Of a DNA stretch of 64,000 nt, positions 56,189-64,000 are shown piece by piece (positions within the stretch are counted from its first letter, which is position 1; each line of letters starts with the position of its first letter). Origin of the DNA: Ketobacter sp. MCCC 1A13808 (GTDB lineage: Bacteria > Pseudomonadota > Gammaproteobacteria > Pseudomonadales > Ketobacteraceae). The notes beneath the pieces are model-generated. The model was given only the letters and a program-made list of their open reading frames with translations, ran no database searches and was not told where the DNA came from. The stretch spans positions 17,880 through 81,879 of the forward strand of contig NZ_VRKW01000016.1 in assembly GCF_009746715.1 (NCBI RefSeq). The letters are read 5' to 3'. Made by a program: the position numbers and the translations under genes.

Positions 56189-59100
56189 GTGCCGATAAAT
56201 CGAATGTTACTGACACTGCTGCTGGTCATAATGAGCGCTTGTTCAGAGCCGGAACAGGCCGGCCGGGCCAGCTCACCGGCACCTACTGGGGTTGAAACTG
56301 CGCCGTCGGGCGATGCTGAGCCGAACGGTCAAGCAATACAGAGTGTCGCGAGCCTGAACGCTCGTTATGCCGATACTGGGTTGCGGGTGCTGGACGTGTC
56401 GGAACGGGAGTGGAAAGGACGAAATATGCTGGCGGTAACCCTGTCGGTGCCGCTGGATACGGAGCAGGACTTACAACCTTTCTTTTCGGTTAACACGGAT
56501 AACGGTCGGGTGGTGGACGGTGCCTGGGTCACCTCGGATGATAAGAAGATGGCGTACTTCACTGCTACCCAACCCAAAACACAATACGAGGTATCTGTGC
56601 ACCGGGGTCTGCCGGGATTGACCGGCGCCACGCTAGAGCTATCGACCAGCCAGAAAATTAAAACCCGCAATATCAATCCCAGCGTCAGTTTTGCATCCAA
56701 AGGCAGTGTATTGCCGGCTGGATTAAGCAGCGGCATTCCGGTAAGTGTGATCAATGTGAAAGAAGTGGATATCCATTTCCACCGTATCAATCCGCAAAAA
56801 ATGAACCTGTATTTTTCCAGTATTCAAAACAGTTACCATCATCGCTTTCGCGGGTTTTCTCAACTGAGTAGTTGGGGGGAGTTGGTTTATAGCGGTCGCT
56901 TTGTGCTGGACCCGCCGGCCAATACCCTGACCACCCAATCCATTGATGTAGAGGGGATCGATGAACTGGCGCAACCGGGTTTGTATGTGGCGGTGATGGA
57001 GATTCCCGGCAGTTACGATTACCAGCAAAGCAGTACGCATTTTGTGGTGACGGATATTGGTTTACAGGCTAGGGACTATGGCAATGAGTTGTGGATAATG
57101 GCGTCCTCATTGACCACCGCGAAACCGATAAAAGGTTTAACGGTGCAATTGTTGGATGATAAAGGCAATGTGATTCAGGAACGAAAAACCTCGCCCCAGG
57201 GAGATGTACAGTTTACGGCTAAAAATAAAGAGGCTCGTTTGCTGGTGGCGCACAACAACAAACATACCGCTGTGTTGGAGCTTACAGGACCGGCTCTGGA
57301 CTTGTCGGAATTTGATTTGGGTAAGCGTCCGCAGTTGCCGCAGGAAGCGTTTGTTTATACACCCCGAGATTTATATCGCCCAGGTGAGACCGTGGATTTC
57401 AATATTTTGCTACGGGATGGCGACGGCCGGTTAACGCAAAAACAAAACCTGAATGTGCGCATCCATACACCCGATGGACAGGTGGTACAGCAAGCCATTT
57501 TGGTGTCCCAAGACTTGGGTTTTTACCAATATCAATTTACTTTGCCCGGTAACAGTGCCACCGGCAATTGGACTTTTGATATTAGTAATCTGGCATCCGG
57601 AGTGGTACATCATCGTTTTAAAGTGGAAGAATTTCTTCCGGAGCGATTGGTTCTGCAGTTTAATCAGGGAAAACAGACGCCATTGGTATTTAACAGTCAG
57701 GAGGCTGTCCGTATTCCCCTGAACGGCATGTATTTATATGGTGCACCGGCAGCAGGGAATCGGCTCAGCAATCGTGTACAGATTGGTTTATTGCGGCAAC
57801 CAATGGATAAGTACAAGGGCTTTCTGTTCGGTAATGAGCTGGATAATATCAACGATAAAAAATTTGAACTTGCAGATCAATTTCTGGATGACGAGGGCAA
57901 TGTCATCGTGGATATCGGGCGCCGTTGGGAAAAAGCCAAATCCCCTTTGCAGGTTCAACTCATCAGCAGTTTGTATGAAAGCGGCGGGCGTCCCGTAGTT
58001 CGTAGTTACCGGGCGCAGGTCTGGCCCAAGGAGCCCATGCTGGGCGTGAGGCCTTCTTTTGGTGAAAAAAATCCGGATGCCAATTCCGAGGTGACCTTTG
58101 ATGTAATTAGAGTGGATTCAAGTGGTAAGCAGTTACCATCCGGGCAGGTGCAGGCCAATCTGGTTCGGGAAGATCGGCAGTATTTCTGGTCGTACGATGA
58201 TAATAACGGCTGGCATTATGAGTATACGGAGAAAGAATACGTTGTCGCCGCAAAAAATATTGACCTGAGAGCAAACGAAAACAACCAGGTACAATTTAAC
58301 GTGGATTGGGGGCGCTATCGTTTAGTAGTAACAGACCCGGTAACCAAGATGGTTACCAGTGTCCGCTTTCAGGCCGGTGCCGACTGGTACTCCCGCTGGC
58401 AGGAAAATCAACAGTCTGATCGCTCTATGCGACCGGATGCGGTAACCCTGGCCCTGGATAAGGAAGCGTATAAAGCAGGGGAGACGGCAAAATTAAGCAT
58501 CAACAGTCCCCATGCCGGCGACGCCATTATTATGGTGGAATCCGATCAGCCTTTATGGATTAAGCGTGTCACTCTGAAGGAAACCCAAACCAGTATCGAC
58601 ATTCCCATCGATGCAGCCTGGAATCAACATAATCTTTATATTTCAGCAGTCGTGCTGAGGGGGGCGAGCCGCAAGCAACAGATCACGCCAAACAGAGCTT
58701 TCGGCTTGCTGCATCTGCCGTTGGATCGGAGCCCGCGGGCATTACAAGTCCGAATAGACGCACCGGATAAAACCAGACCGGATGCAATGCTGGAAAGTCA
58801 GGTGGTTGTGACTGATGCGTCCGGAAAGCCCTTCGCCAATGGCTATGTGACGCTGGCTGCGGTCGATGTCGGAGTGTTGAATATCAGTGATTTCACAACC
58901 CCGGATCCGTTTCATGGGTTTTTCGGGCGACGACGATACGCTGTTGATAGCCGTGACCTGTATGGCAAAGTGATAGAGTTAAACGAGTTTGATAAAGCTC
59001 GAATCCGTTTCGGTGGCGATGCGGACCTGAGTCGTGGTGGTAAAGAGGCGCAAGCGGATGTGCAGATCGTTTCGTTGTTCAATGGGCCTGTGAAATTAGA

Positions 59101-61117
59101 CCAACAGGGCAGGGCGCAGGTCAACTTTCCGTTACCTTATTTCAACGGCAAACTGCGTCTGATGGCTTTGGCATTCGGCGCGGCGCAGTTCGGCAGTAGC
59201 GAACAGGAAACCACGATTGCAGCACCGCTGGTGACACAACTTAGTTTGCCGCGTTTTCTGGCACTGGATGATCAGGCGCAAGGCGCGTTGGATCTACACA
59301 ATCTTAGTGGGCAGGATCAGCAGTTAACGGTGGAGATCGAAACCGGTGCCGGATTGACGCCTGCTACTCAGACTCGAACCATTCAACTGCAGCAGGATCA
59401 AAAGACAACGCTGACCTTTGCTTTGCACAGCGCAGCAGTTGAACCGGGTAAAGTGCGTATCCATGTTACCGGCGCAGGGTTCCGCGCAATTGATCGAGAG
59501 TGGCAGTTAAATATCAGGCCAGGCTATGCGGCTGAATCACGTTCACAAAAAGCGGTTCTGAGTGAATCTGAAACGGCATCCCTGGGGGCTGAATTGATGG
59601 CGGGCATCCACCCGTCCAGTGCCGAGATGATAATGTCGCTGGGTAACAAAGCCGATTTGGGTTTGCCTTCCCAGATCCAGGGTTTATTACGATACCCCTA
59701 CGGCTGTCTGGAACAAACCACCAGCGCCAGCTACCCCTATGCTTATGCCAGTGAGCAGATTCAGCAGCGTTACAATATGAAAAAAGTCTCTGAACTTGCG
59801 CGTAAGAAACGGATGGATCAAGCCTTTACCCGAATCGCCGGGATGCAGTTGAGCAACGGTGGATTCGGTTTATGGAGCGATGACTCACCGGAGCAGCACT
59901 GGCTTACGGCTTATGTTGCGGACTTTATGCTGGTTGCAGAAAAGCAGGGCTATAGTGTGCCGAAGAGCCTGCGTGATGCCACCTTTAAACGGTTAAAAGG
60001 TTATATTCAAAGCGGAAACGGATTGTTTGAAAACCGCTACAGTGAAGACATCGATCATTATCGTTTTGCTTATAAAGCCTATGCGGCCTACGTGCTGGCA
60101 AAGGACAATCAGGCATCACTGTCATCCATACGCATTTTGCACGATCGCTACCGTAAAAACAGTGCTTCCGGTTTGCCATTATTACAGTTGGGTATTGCAC
60201 TGCAATTAACCGGTGACAAAGCCCGGGCTGAAGTTGCAATTAACGAAGCTTTACTCAAGCAACGTTTACCAAATCAATATCTGGGCGACTACGGCAGTGT
60301 GATACGGGATCAGGCCTGGATCATTTATTTGTTAATGGAACAGGGCATCCATAAAGACTATGCCTTAGAGCTGAGTTATTCCCTTGCCGACGAGATAAAG
60401 GCGCAGCGGTGGTTGAGCACCCAGGAACGCAATGCGTTATTCATGGCGGGGCTGCAACTCGAGGATAGCCTGGTTGATGCCTGGTCTGCCAAGGTGACGA
60501 TGAACGGTGATAGTGAGACCATGAAGGAATCCGCTAATGTGTATCGTCAGTGGCAGGACGGTAACTTTCCTTTGCCTATCGAAATACATAACACCGGCAA
60601 AGGCCCGATCCGAGGTTCGGTAGTTGTGTCCGGATACCCTACGGAAAAGCCCGAGCCGCTAGAAAATGGCTATCAAATTGAGCGCCAGTACTTTAACGAT
60701 GAAGGCCAGCCGATAGAGTTTGATCAGGTTCGCTCCGGTGATCTCGTGCTGGTTCATCTAAGCGTGAAATCAGATGTCCGCGCGCAGGATTCTTTGGTAA
60801 TTGATTTGATTCCTGCTGGGTTTGAATTGGAAAATCAAAATCTGAAGCACGCTACAAAGCTGAGCCAATTTGAAGTGGATGGCAAAACCCTGGAAACCTT
60901 ATTAAGTAACAGCAAGATTCAGCACCAGGAATACCGCGATGATCGCTATGTTGCTGCGGTGGAGCTGTGGGGCGCACCCTATCATTTATTCTATATGATG
61001 CGGGCGGTGACTCCGGGCGAATACCGGATTCCGCCTCCCTATGTGGAAGACATGTATCGGGCTGAGCGCCGGGGGCTGGGGGACTCTCCTGAGCGTGTTA
61101 AGGTGCTGCCCAGGTGA
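56189..61117 (+). CDS. Bacterial alpha-2-macroglobulin-like lipoprotein
   Basis: A GTG at 56189, 7 bp after GGAG, gives a 1642-residue protein close to E. coli YfhM. The signal peptide ends in a lipobox with Cys18 (LVIMSAC). Macroglobulin domains follow; a thioester motif GCLEQ with Cys1173 lies in the C-terminal half, next to the TED-like helical domain (FTRIAGMQLSNGGFGLWSDD). Such proteins trap and inhibit attacking proteases in the periplasm. The stop codon overlaps pbpC by 4 bp (GTGA). The pairing with PBP1C is conserved and suggests cooperation in defence and peptidoglycan repair. Confidence 0.94.
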   Translation: MPINRMLLTLLLVIMSACSEPEQAGRASSPAPTGVETAPSGDAEPNGQAIQSVASLNARYADTGLRVLDVSEREWKGRNMLAVTLSVPLDTEQDLQPFFSVNTDNGRVVDGAWVTSDDKKMAYFTATQPKTQYEVSVHRGLPGLTGATLELSTSQKIKTRNINPSVSFASKGSVLPAGLSSGIPVSVINVKEVDIHFHRINPQKMNLYFSSIQNSYHHRFRGFSQLSSWGELVYSGRFVLDPPANTLTTQSIDVEGIDELAQPGLYVAVMEIPGSYDYQQSSTHFVVTDIGLQARDYGNELWIMASSLTTAKPIKGLTVQLLDDKGNVIQERKTSPQGDVQFTAKNKEARLLVAHNNKHTAVLELTGPALDLSEFDLGKRPQLPQEAFVYTPRDLYRPGETVDFNILLRDGDGRLTQKQNLNVRIHTPDGQVVQQAILVSQDLGFYQYQFTLPGNSATGNWTFDISNLASGVVHHRFKVEEFLPERLVLQFNQGKQTPLVFNSQEAVRIPLNGMYLYGAPAAGNRLSNRVQIGLLRQPMDKYKGFLFGNELDNINDKKFELADQFLDDEGNVIVDIGRRWEKAKSPLQVQLISSLYESGGRPVVRSYRAQVWPKEPMLGVRPSFGEKNPDANSEVTFDVIRVDSSGKQLPSGQVQANLVREDRQYFWSYDDNNGWHYEYTEKEYVVAAKNIDLRANENNQVQFNVDWGRYRLVVTDPVTKMVTSVRFQAGADWYSRWQENQQSDRSMRPDAVTLALDKEAYKAGETAKLSINSPHAGDAIIMVESDQPLWIKRVTLKETQTSIDIPIDAAWNQHNLYISAVVLRGASRKQQITPNRAFGLLHLPLDRSPRALQVRIDAPDKTRPDAMLESQVVVTDASGKPFANGYVTLAAVDVGVLNISDFTTPDPFHGFFGRRRYAVDSRDLYGKVIELNEFDKARIRFGGDADLSRGGKEAQADVQIVSLFNGPVKLDQQGRAQVNFPLPYFNGKLRLMALAFGAAQFGSSEQETTIAAPLVTQLSLPRFLALDDQAQGALDLHNLSGQDQQLTVEIETGAGLTPATQTRTIQLQQDQKTTLTFALHSAAVEPGKVRIHVTGAGFRAIDREWQLNIRPGYAAESRSQKAVLSESETASLGAELMAGIHPSSAEMIMSLGNKADLGLPSQIQGLLRYPYGCLEQTTSASYPYAYASEQIQQRYNMKKVSELARKKRMDQAFTRIAGMQLSNGGFGLWSDDSPEQHWLTAYVADFMLVAEKQGYSVPKSLRDATFKRLKGYIQSGNGLFENRYSEDIDHYRFAYKAYAAYVLAKDNQASLSSIRILHDRYRKNSASGLPLLQLGIALQLTGDKARAEVAINEALLKQRLPNQYLGDYGSVIRDQAWIIYLLMEQGIHKDYALELSYSLADEIKAQRWLSTQERNALFMAGLQLEDSLVDAWSAKVTMNGDSETMKESANVYRQWQDGNFPLPIEIHNTGKGPIRGSVVVSGYPTEKPEPLENGYQIERQYFNDEGQPIEFDQVRSGDLVLVHLSVKSDVRAQDSLVIDLIPAGFELENQNLKHATKLSQFEVDGKTLETLLSNSKIQHQEYRDDRYVAAVELWGAPYHLFYMMRAVTPGEYRIPPPYVEDMYRAERRGLGDSPERVKVLPR

Positions 61118-63474
61118 AGTACAAAAAGAATACACAGTGGATAGCCGGTAGCTCAATAGCGATATTGGTTGCCGCACTGTTCACTTTGGACGCACTGTTC
61201 CCGTTAAAGTTACCCCACCATCAGGCCAATCTGTTCGCCAGAGTGGTAACCGATAGTCAGGGCATGCCGTTACGGGTGTTTCCAGATGCACAGGGAGTGT
61301 GGCGTTATCCCATCTCGCTGGATCGGGTATCACCGCTTTATGTGCAAGCGCTGCTTAGCTATGAAGATCGCCATTTCTGGATTCATCCTGGCGTGAATCC
61401 GTTTTCCATGTTGCGGGCAGTGGGGCAGGCATTGTGGCACCAAAAATATGTGTCAGGCGGCTCCACGATCACCATGCAGGTAGCTCGTCTATTGCATCCC
61501 AACACCCGTAGCATTCGCGGCAAACTGTATCAGATGACTCGCGCATTTCAGCTGGAGTGGCATTTCACCAAGAAAGAAATCCTGCAAATGTATCTGGATA
61601 TTGCGCCTTTCGGCGGTACCATCGAAGGGGTGCAGGCGGCGTCCTACGCGTATCTGAATAAGCCTGCTGTGGAATTAACCCATGCTGAAGCAGCGCTGTT
61701 AGCGGTGCTGCCCCAGTCACCCACCCGATTCCGTCCTGACCGAAATCCGCAACCAGCGCAGATTGCACGGAACAAAGTTTTACAACGCATGCTGACATTG
61801 GGTGTATGGCAGCAAAAAGAAGTTAGAGATGCGATGCAGGAAACGGTTTACGCCAATCAATTGCAGGCACCAAACCGGGCGCCGTTGTTGGCTCGCTCAT
61901 TGGTAAAAAAATATAAGAACAGTGCACTGTTGCACAGCACTATTGATGGTGATTTACAGCGCAGCCTGGAAGATTATATCAGCCGTTACCGTAACCTGCT
62001 GCCCAAGCACAGCACGTTAGCGTTACTGGTAGTGGACAATAAAGACGTGTCGGTTCGTGCTTATGTCGGCACCGCTGAATTCGGTAATCAGGAACGTTTC
62101 GGTTATCTGGATATGGTGCAGGCGCAACGTTCTCCCGGTTCGACACTGAAACCTTTTTTATATGCCATGGGAATAGAGCAGGGGCTGATTCATTCGCAAT
62201 CGCTATTGAGCGATGTGCCCCGAGCGGGTTTATCCTATCGGCCTTCTAATTTTAGTGGTGGTTTCAATGGGCCTGTATCTGCTACTGAGGCCCTCAGGCG
62301 TTCACTGAATTTACCCGCCGTTGATTTATTAGAGCAATTGGGGCCAAATTATTTTGCAGGTCGCTTGCAGCAAGGTGGGTTGAATCTATCTATTCCCGGT
62401 AATGGACAAGCGGGCTTAGCGTTGATCCTGGGGGGAGCAGGAACCAGTCTACAACAGCTTGTTGAAGCCTATAGTGCCTTGGCCCGTAAAGGACAAAGCG
62501 CCCAGTTGCGTTTTCGTCAGAATGATCCTTTGAAACCCCGTTATCTGCTGGATCCCGGGAGTGCCTGGATTGTCTGGAAAATCTTACGGGATACACCGCG
62601 ACCGGATCGTTTACATACCTTTCAATCGATGCAAAGCCATCCGGCCATTGCCTGGAAGACCGGAACCAGTTATGGATTCCGGGACAGTTGGTCCATCGGC
62701 GTGAGTCAACGGTATACCGTGGGTGTCTGGGTGGGAAGACCGGATGCTACGCCCATGCCCGGACATTATGGCGGGGAAACAGCAGCACCGTTAATGTTTG
62801 ATGTGTTCGAACAGCTGCAGCCTGGTTCACTAATGACAGCCGAAGAGGAACTGCCAAAACCTGATTCGGTGTCTCAGGCCGTTATTTGCTGGCCGCTGGG
62901 AACCGAGTACAAGCGAGCAGATGCGCCTTTCTGTGATGAAAAGCACATTGCCTGGATACTCGATCAAACCATTCCACGAACAGTGATGCAGGGTCAGAAT
63001 CCGCTAACCATTCGGCTGGATGCTCACTCAGAAAAGCGAATAGCGGGGGGTTGCAGCAGTGCGGAAACGAAGCCCATGCGGGTCGCCCTCTGGCCTGCGC
63101 AATTGGAGCCCTGGCTGGATTACCAGCAAAGGCGACACTATCGAATTCCAGCCTTAGACCCCCATTGCCCCCAAAACGATGGCCTGTCACTGGCACTGCC
63201 CAACATCACCGGAGTGGAAGATGGCAGTCGTAGGCAGGTATCGTTTACTCGATCGTCCGGAAAACATCAATTGATGCCCGCAGCGGATTTGGGTGTTTCT
63301 GGTGGCGCAGGGGAATTCAACTGGTATATCAACGGTCACTATCACTATCACAGCAAGGCAAACCAGACTGTTCGCCACCCGTTCAAGAAGTCAGGCCGTT
63401 ACGAAATAGTGGTGGTGGATGAACAGGGTCAAACCGATCGTCGTTCGATCACGATTGAAGAACGGCAACGGTAA
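61114..63474 (+). CDS. pbpC: Penicillin-binding protein 1C
   Basis: The 786-residue protein starts at a GTG overlapping the previous stop. It has a membrane anchor (about 9-30), a GT51 transglycosylase domain (EDRHFWIHPGV from about 84, then GGSTITMQVARLL), a transpeptidase with Ser-x-x-Lys SPGSTLKP near 340 and KTGTS near 513, and a C-terminal BiPBP-type beta domain. It polymerises peptidoglycan; the transpeptidase role of PBP1C is uncertain in E. coli. It pairs with the macroglobulin gene. Confidence 0.96.
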   Translation: MKYKKNTQWIAGSSIAILVAALFTLDALFPLKLPHHQANLFARVVTDSQGMPLRVFPDAQGVWRYPISLDRVSPLYVQALLSYEDRHFWIHPGVNPFSMLRAVGQALWHQKYVSGGSTITMQVARLLHPNTRSIRGKLYQMTRAFQLEWHFTKKEILQMYLDIAPFGGTIEGVQAASYAYLNKPAVELTHAEAALLAVLPQSPTRFRPDRNPQPAQIARNKVLQRMLTLGVWQQKEVRDAMQETVYANQLQAPNRAPLLARSLVKKYKNSALLHSTIDGDLQRSLEDYISRYRNLLPKHSTLALLVVDNKDVSVRAYVGTAEFGNQERFGYLDMVQAQRSPGSTLKPFLYAMGIEQGLIHSQSLLSDVPRAGLSYRPSNFSGGFNGPVSATEALRRSLNLPAVDLLEQLGPNYFAGRLQQGGLNLSIPGNGQAGLALILGGAGTSLQQLVEAYSALARKGQSAQLRFRQNDPLKPRYLLDPGSAWIVWKILRDTPRPDRLHTFQSMQSHPAIAWKTGTSYGFRDSWSIGVSQRYTVGVWVGRPDATPMPGHYGGETAAPLMFDVFEQLQPGSLMTAEEELPKPDSVSQAVICWPLGTEYKRADAPFCDEKHIAWILDQTIPRTVMQGQNPLTIRLDAHSEKRIAGGCSSAETKPMRVALWPAQLEPWLDYQQRRHYRIPALDPHCPQNDGLSLALPNITGVEDGSRRQVSFTRSSGKHQLMPAADLGVSGGAGEFNWYINGHYHYHSKANQTVRHPFKKSGRYEIVVVDEQGQTDRRSITIEERQR

Positions 63475-63976
63475 ACCAAAAGGAGTCGTCATTGGATAGT
63501 GCCGGATTTTCTGCTATCGATTGGAGCCAAGCTATCAGAATGGGGTGGTTCCGGGGAGTGGCTTTTACAATGGTATGTTCGGTCCGGGTACCGGGTCTTT
63601 TTTTCTATGGCGGGCATAGCCTGCAGGGCACAGGAATTTATCGAATCGACAGCCTCTGCCAATGCTTTGAATTTATTATGAATTCCGATAAACCAAAACC
63701 ACAGCATAAAATACACATACACTTCGTAACAAACTCTCACATCTCCACTTCAATTCGGGGTGTTCGCCTGTGTGTATCCCGTTTTTCCTGGCTTTGAAGT
63801 GCATAAACCCAATCAAATCAGGTGGCTTGGACAATAATGTCCCCTTAATGCCCAATAACAAAACGCTACATTGAGTTGGGTAAGCAATGGGATGGACTCC
63901 TCCTTACCACTCCGGCATCCACGTGCCAAAATAGTGAGTGAACAGGTAGGCATTGTGAATATGAGGAGAATCCCAA
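63475..63976. other. Gene-free stretch after pbpC
   Basis: These 502 bases contain short overlapping open frames on both strands (for example 63492-63797 plus and 63489-63740 minus) but none with a recognisable family or a consistent start. An AAAGGAG sequence (63478-63484) precedes a possible TTG start at 63492, so a degraded or novel short gene cannot be excluded. I see no tRNA and no strong terminator. Confidence 0.4.
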
Positions 63977-64000
63977 ATGAATATTATCCGCGTTGGTGTT
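63977..64000 (+). CDS. Start of an unidentified gene (3' end outside the window)
   Basis: An ATG at 63977 follows GAGGAG by 8 bp and opens a frame reading MNIIRVGV up to the window edge. The ribosome site is the best in this area, so this is probably the beginning of a real gene. Eight residues are too few to name a product. Confidence 0.5.

Noticed and set aside
63492..63797. 101-codon frame after pbpC with an AAAGGAG upstream
   Set aside because: TTG start, no family resemblance, and competing frames on both strands; kept only as a note in the gene-free stretch.

Overview
The window is chromosomal DNA of a gammaproteobacterium with near-even base composition and dense coding. Three things suggest this. 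The gene families and their order resemble the Pseudomonas core chromosome (nadK / PrpE-like phosphatase / yeaC / pepN; moxR-bat operon / NAD-glutamate dehydrogenase; pyrD / rmf / rlmKL). The SOS boxes are of the CTG-N10-CAG type. An RMF gene is present. A sulfatase with a GlyGly-CTERM tail, a secreted metalloprotease and a chemotaxis adaptor fit a marine, motile heterotroph, but the species cannot be fixed from sequence alone.

Layout. 1-6.5 kb: the end of a coiled-coil gene, a PLP-dependent deaminase-like enzyme, nadK, a metallophosphatase, a membrane HAMP protein with a degenerate EAL domain, yeaC and a DUF6231-like gene. 6.6-14.6 kb: pepN, then a DUF1329 / YCF48-like / RND export set closed by a strong terminator. 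14.8-21.9 kb: a six-gene minus-strand operon, moxR-DUF58-DUF4381-batA-batB/C-batD, transcribed divergently from the 1618-residue NAD-glutamate dehydrogenase gene. 27-31.4 kb: DUF2835, pyrD, rmf (convergent with pyrD, with three hairpins between them) and rlmKL. 31.4-40 kb: an anchored coiled-coil protein, an unrecognised 1370-residue membrane protein with an internal duplication coupled to a glutaredoxin-like gene, tatD, cheV, a DUF1499 gene and thpR.

40-54.4 kb looks accessory. A GlyGly-CTERM sulfatase is followed by the SOS mutasome genes. dnaE2 (imuC) lies about 6.2 kb away from imuA-imuB instead of directly behind them. Both units have nearly identical LexA boxes (19 of 20 bases). The dnaE2 box sits at the centre of a 56-bp inverted repeat with perfect 25-bp arms. 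Between them lie a secreted zinc metalloprotease, a PepSY-PepSY-response regulator-histidine kinase operon, a DUF533/TerB-like gene and an acyltransferase.

54.5-63.5 kb: an ammonium transporter with a good sigma-54 promoter candidate and no adjacent glnK, then an alpha-2-macroglobulin-like lipoprotein gene overlapping pbpC, the usual periplasmic defence/repair pair. The window ends with the first codons of another gene. I saw no tRNA or rRNA genes, no CRISPR array, no insertion sequence and no prophage. No complete new system is obvious. The strongest leads are the inverted repeat around the dnaE2 SOS box, the split mutasome, and the duplicated large membrane protein with its glutaredoxin-like partner.
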